NCBI RefSeq assembly: GCF_018704065.1
Contig: NZ_JAGUQP010000003.1
Location: 1 to 64,000 of the forward strand
Origin: Desulfovulcanus ferrireducens
GTDB taxonomy: Bacteria; Desulfobacterota; Desulfovibrionia; Desulfovibrionales; Desulfonatronovibrionaceae
Length of the DNA stretch: 64,000 bases
Direction: 5' to 3'
Position 1 is the stretch's first letter. Each line of letters begins with the position of its first letter. The notes under the pieces were generated by a model. It saw nothing but the letters and a program-made list of their open reading frames with translations, made no database searches and was not told the DNA's origin. The position numbers and the translations under genes were made by a program. Below, in pieces: positions 63,649 to 64,000 of this stretch.

Positions 63649-64000
63649 TTGGATATGACTATTAAAGGAACAACAATTCTAGCGGTTAAGGATGATCATG
63701 GCCTGGCCATGGCCGGTGATGGACAGGTTACTCTTGGTCAGGGCGTGATCATGAAACACACTGCGAGAAAAGTCAGGCGATTATATAAAGACCGGGTTGT
63801 GGCTGGATTTGCCGGGGCCACGGCTGATGCCTTTACTCTTTTTGAACGTTTTGAAGCCAAGCTGGAAGAATTTAGGGGCAATCTTGTCCGAGCCAGTGTG
63901 GAGATGGCCAAAGACTGGCGGACAGACAAGTTCCTGCGTCGCCTGGAAGCCATGCTTGTTGTGGGCAACATCGAGAATCTCTTGATTATCAGCGGCGCCG
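63649..64000 (+). CDS. hslV: ATP-dependent protease subunit HslV (start; truncated by window)
   Basis: The visible 117 residues match Hsl[21 protein letters not shown] with the catalytic Thr after Gly, [45 protein letters not shown], and [19 protein letters not shown]. HslV pairs with the HslU ATPase. AAGGAG lies 7 nt before a TTG at 63649; the in-frame ATG at 63655 is the alternative. hslU and the rest are beyond the window. A short leader of repeated ACCCAT/ACTCATT units precedes it. Confidence 0.95.
   Translation, partial: MDMTIKGTTILAVKDDHGLAMAGDGQVTLGQGVIMKHTARKVRRLYKDRVVAGFAGATADAFTLFERFEAKLEEFRGNLVRASVEMAKDWRTDKFLRRLEAMLVVGNIENLLIISGA

Overview
The window looks like part of the chromosome of a sulfate-reducing deltaproteobacterium (Desulfobacterota), most likely of the Desulfovibrionales. 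The main marker is dsrC at 5974-6291, with its YcaO-TPR neighbour. A long fatty-acid/riboflavin/housekeeping gene train, a two-tier chemotaxis operon, a Nik/Cbi-type nickel importer and a moderately AT-rich composition fit this. Placement below order is not supported from the window alone. Most genes lie on the minus strand.

Layout. 1-3108: a degenerate repeat, a lipoprotein, an NFACT-family protein, DksA, and a tRNA-Gly/tRNA-Cys/tRNA-Gly cluster with promoter and terminator. 3144-6762: a methyltransferase, a YcaO-TPR protein, DsrC with a structured leader, and MoaE. 6722-10697: three glycosyltransferases and a UPF0280 protein. 10729-12066: a dnaA-type gene away from its usual dnaN/recF neighbours. 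12614-23469: a chemotaxis operon (HD-GYP regulator, CheB, HEAT-repeat protein, CheR, PilZ, ParA, CheW, CheY, CheA). 23564-33253: tRNA-Pro, UDP-glucose dehydrogenase, MTA/SAH deaminase, CobO, two radical-SAM proteins, PurM, and ribosomal proteins L13 and S9. 33509-38051: an HD protein, a CBS protein and Lon. 38249-56299: one long minus-strand train (yceD, rpmF, plsX, fabH, fabG, acpP, fabF, glyA, dCMP deaminase, ribD, ribE, ribBA, ribH, nusB, a hypothetical gene, leuS, lptE, holA, radC-like, acylphosphatase). 56511-58615: L28, a small zinc-ribbon gene with an in-frame TGA, hicAB, and a Tim44-like protein. 59134-62821: the nickel/cobalt ECF importer. 63032-64000: a macro-domain protein and the start of hslV.

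Two things stand out. First, a family of about 295-bp non-coding fold-back repeats lies between genes. At least four copies have recognisable 8-bp target-site duplications, so they behave like miniature transposable elements (MITEs). A second subtype has different ends; one apparent member encloses the hicAB toxin-antitoxin pair. No transposase is in the window. Second, a 63-codon zinc-ribbon gene at 56776-56967 has an in-frame TGA at codon 24. It has a strong ribosome binding site, and a small hairpin with a GGUC loop lies 16 nt after the TGA. It is either a candidate selenoprotein or a recently broken gene.

Where a plausible Shine-Dalgarno (SD) site favours an internal start codon, the shorter gene is reported and the reason given.
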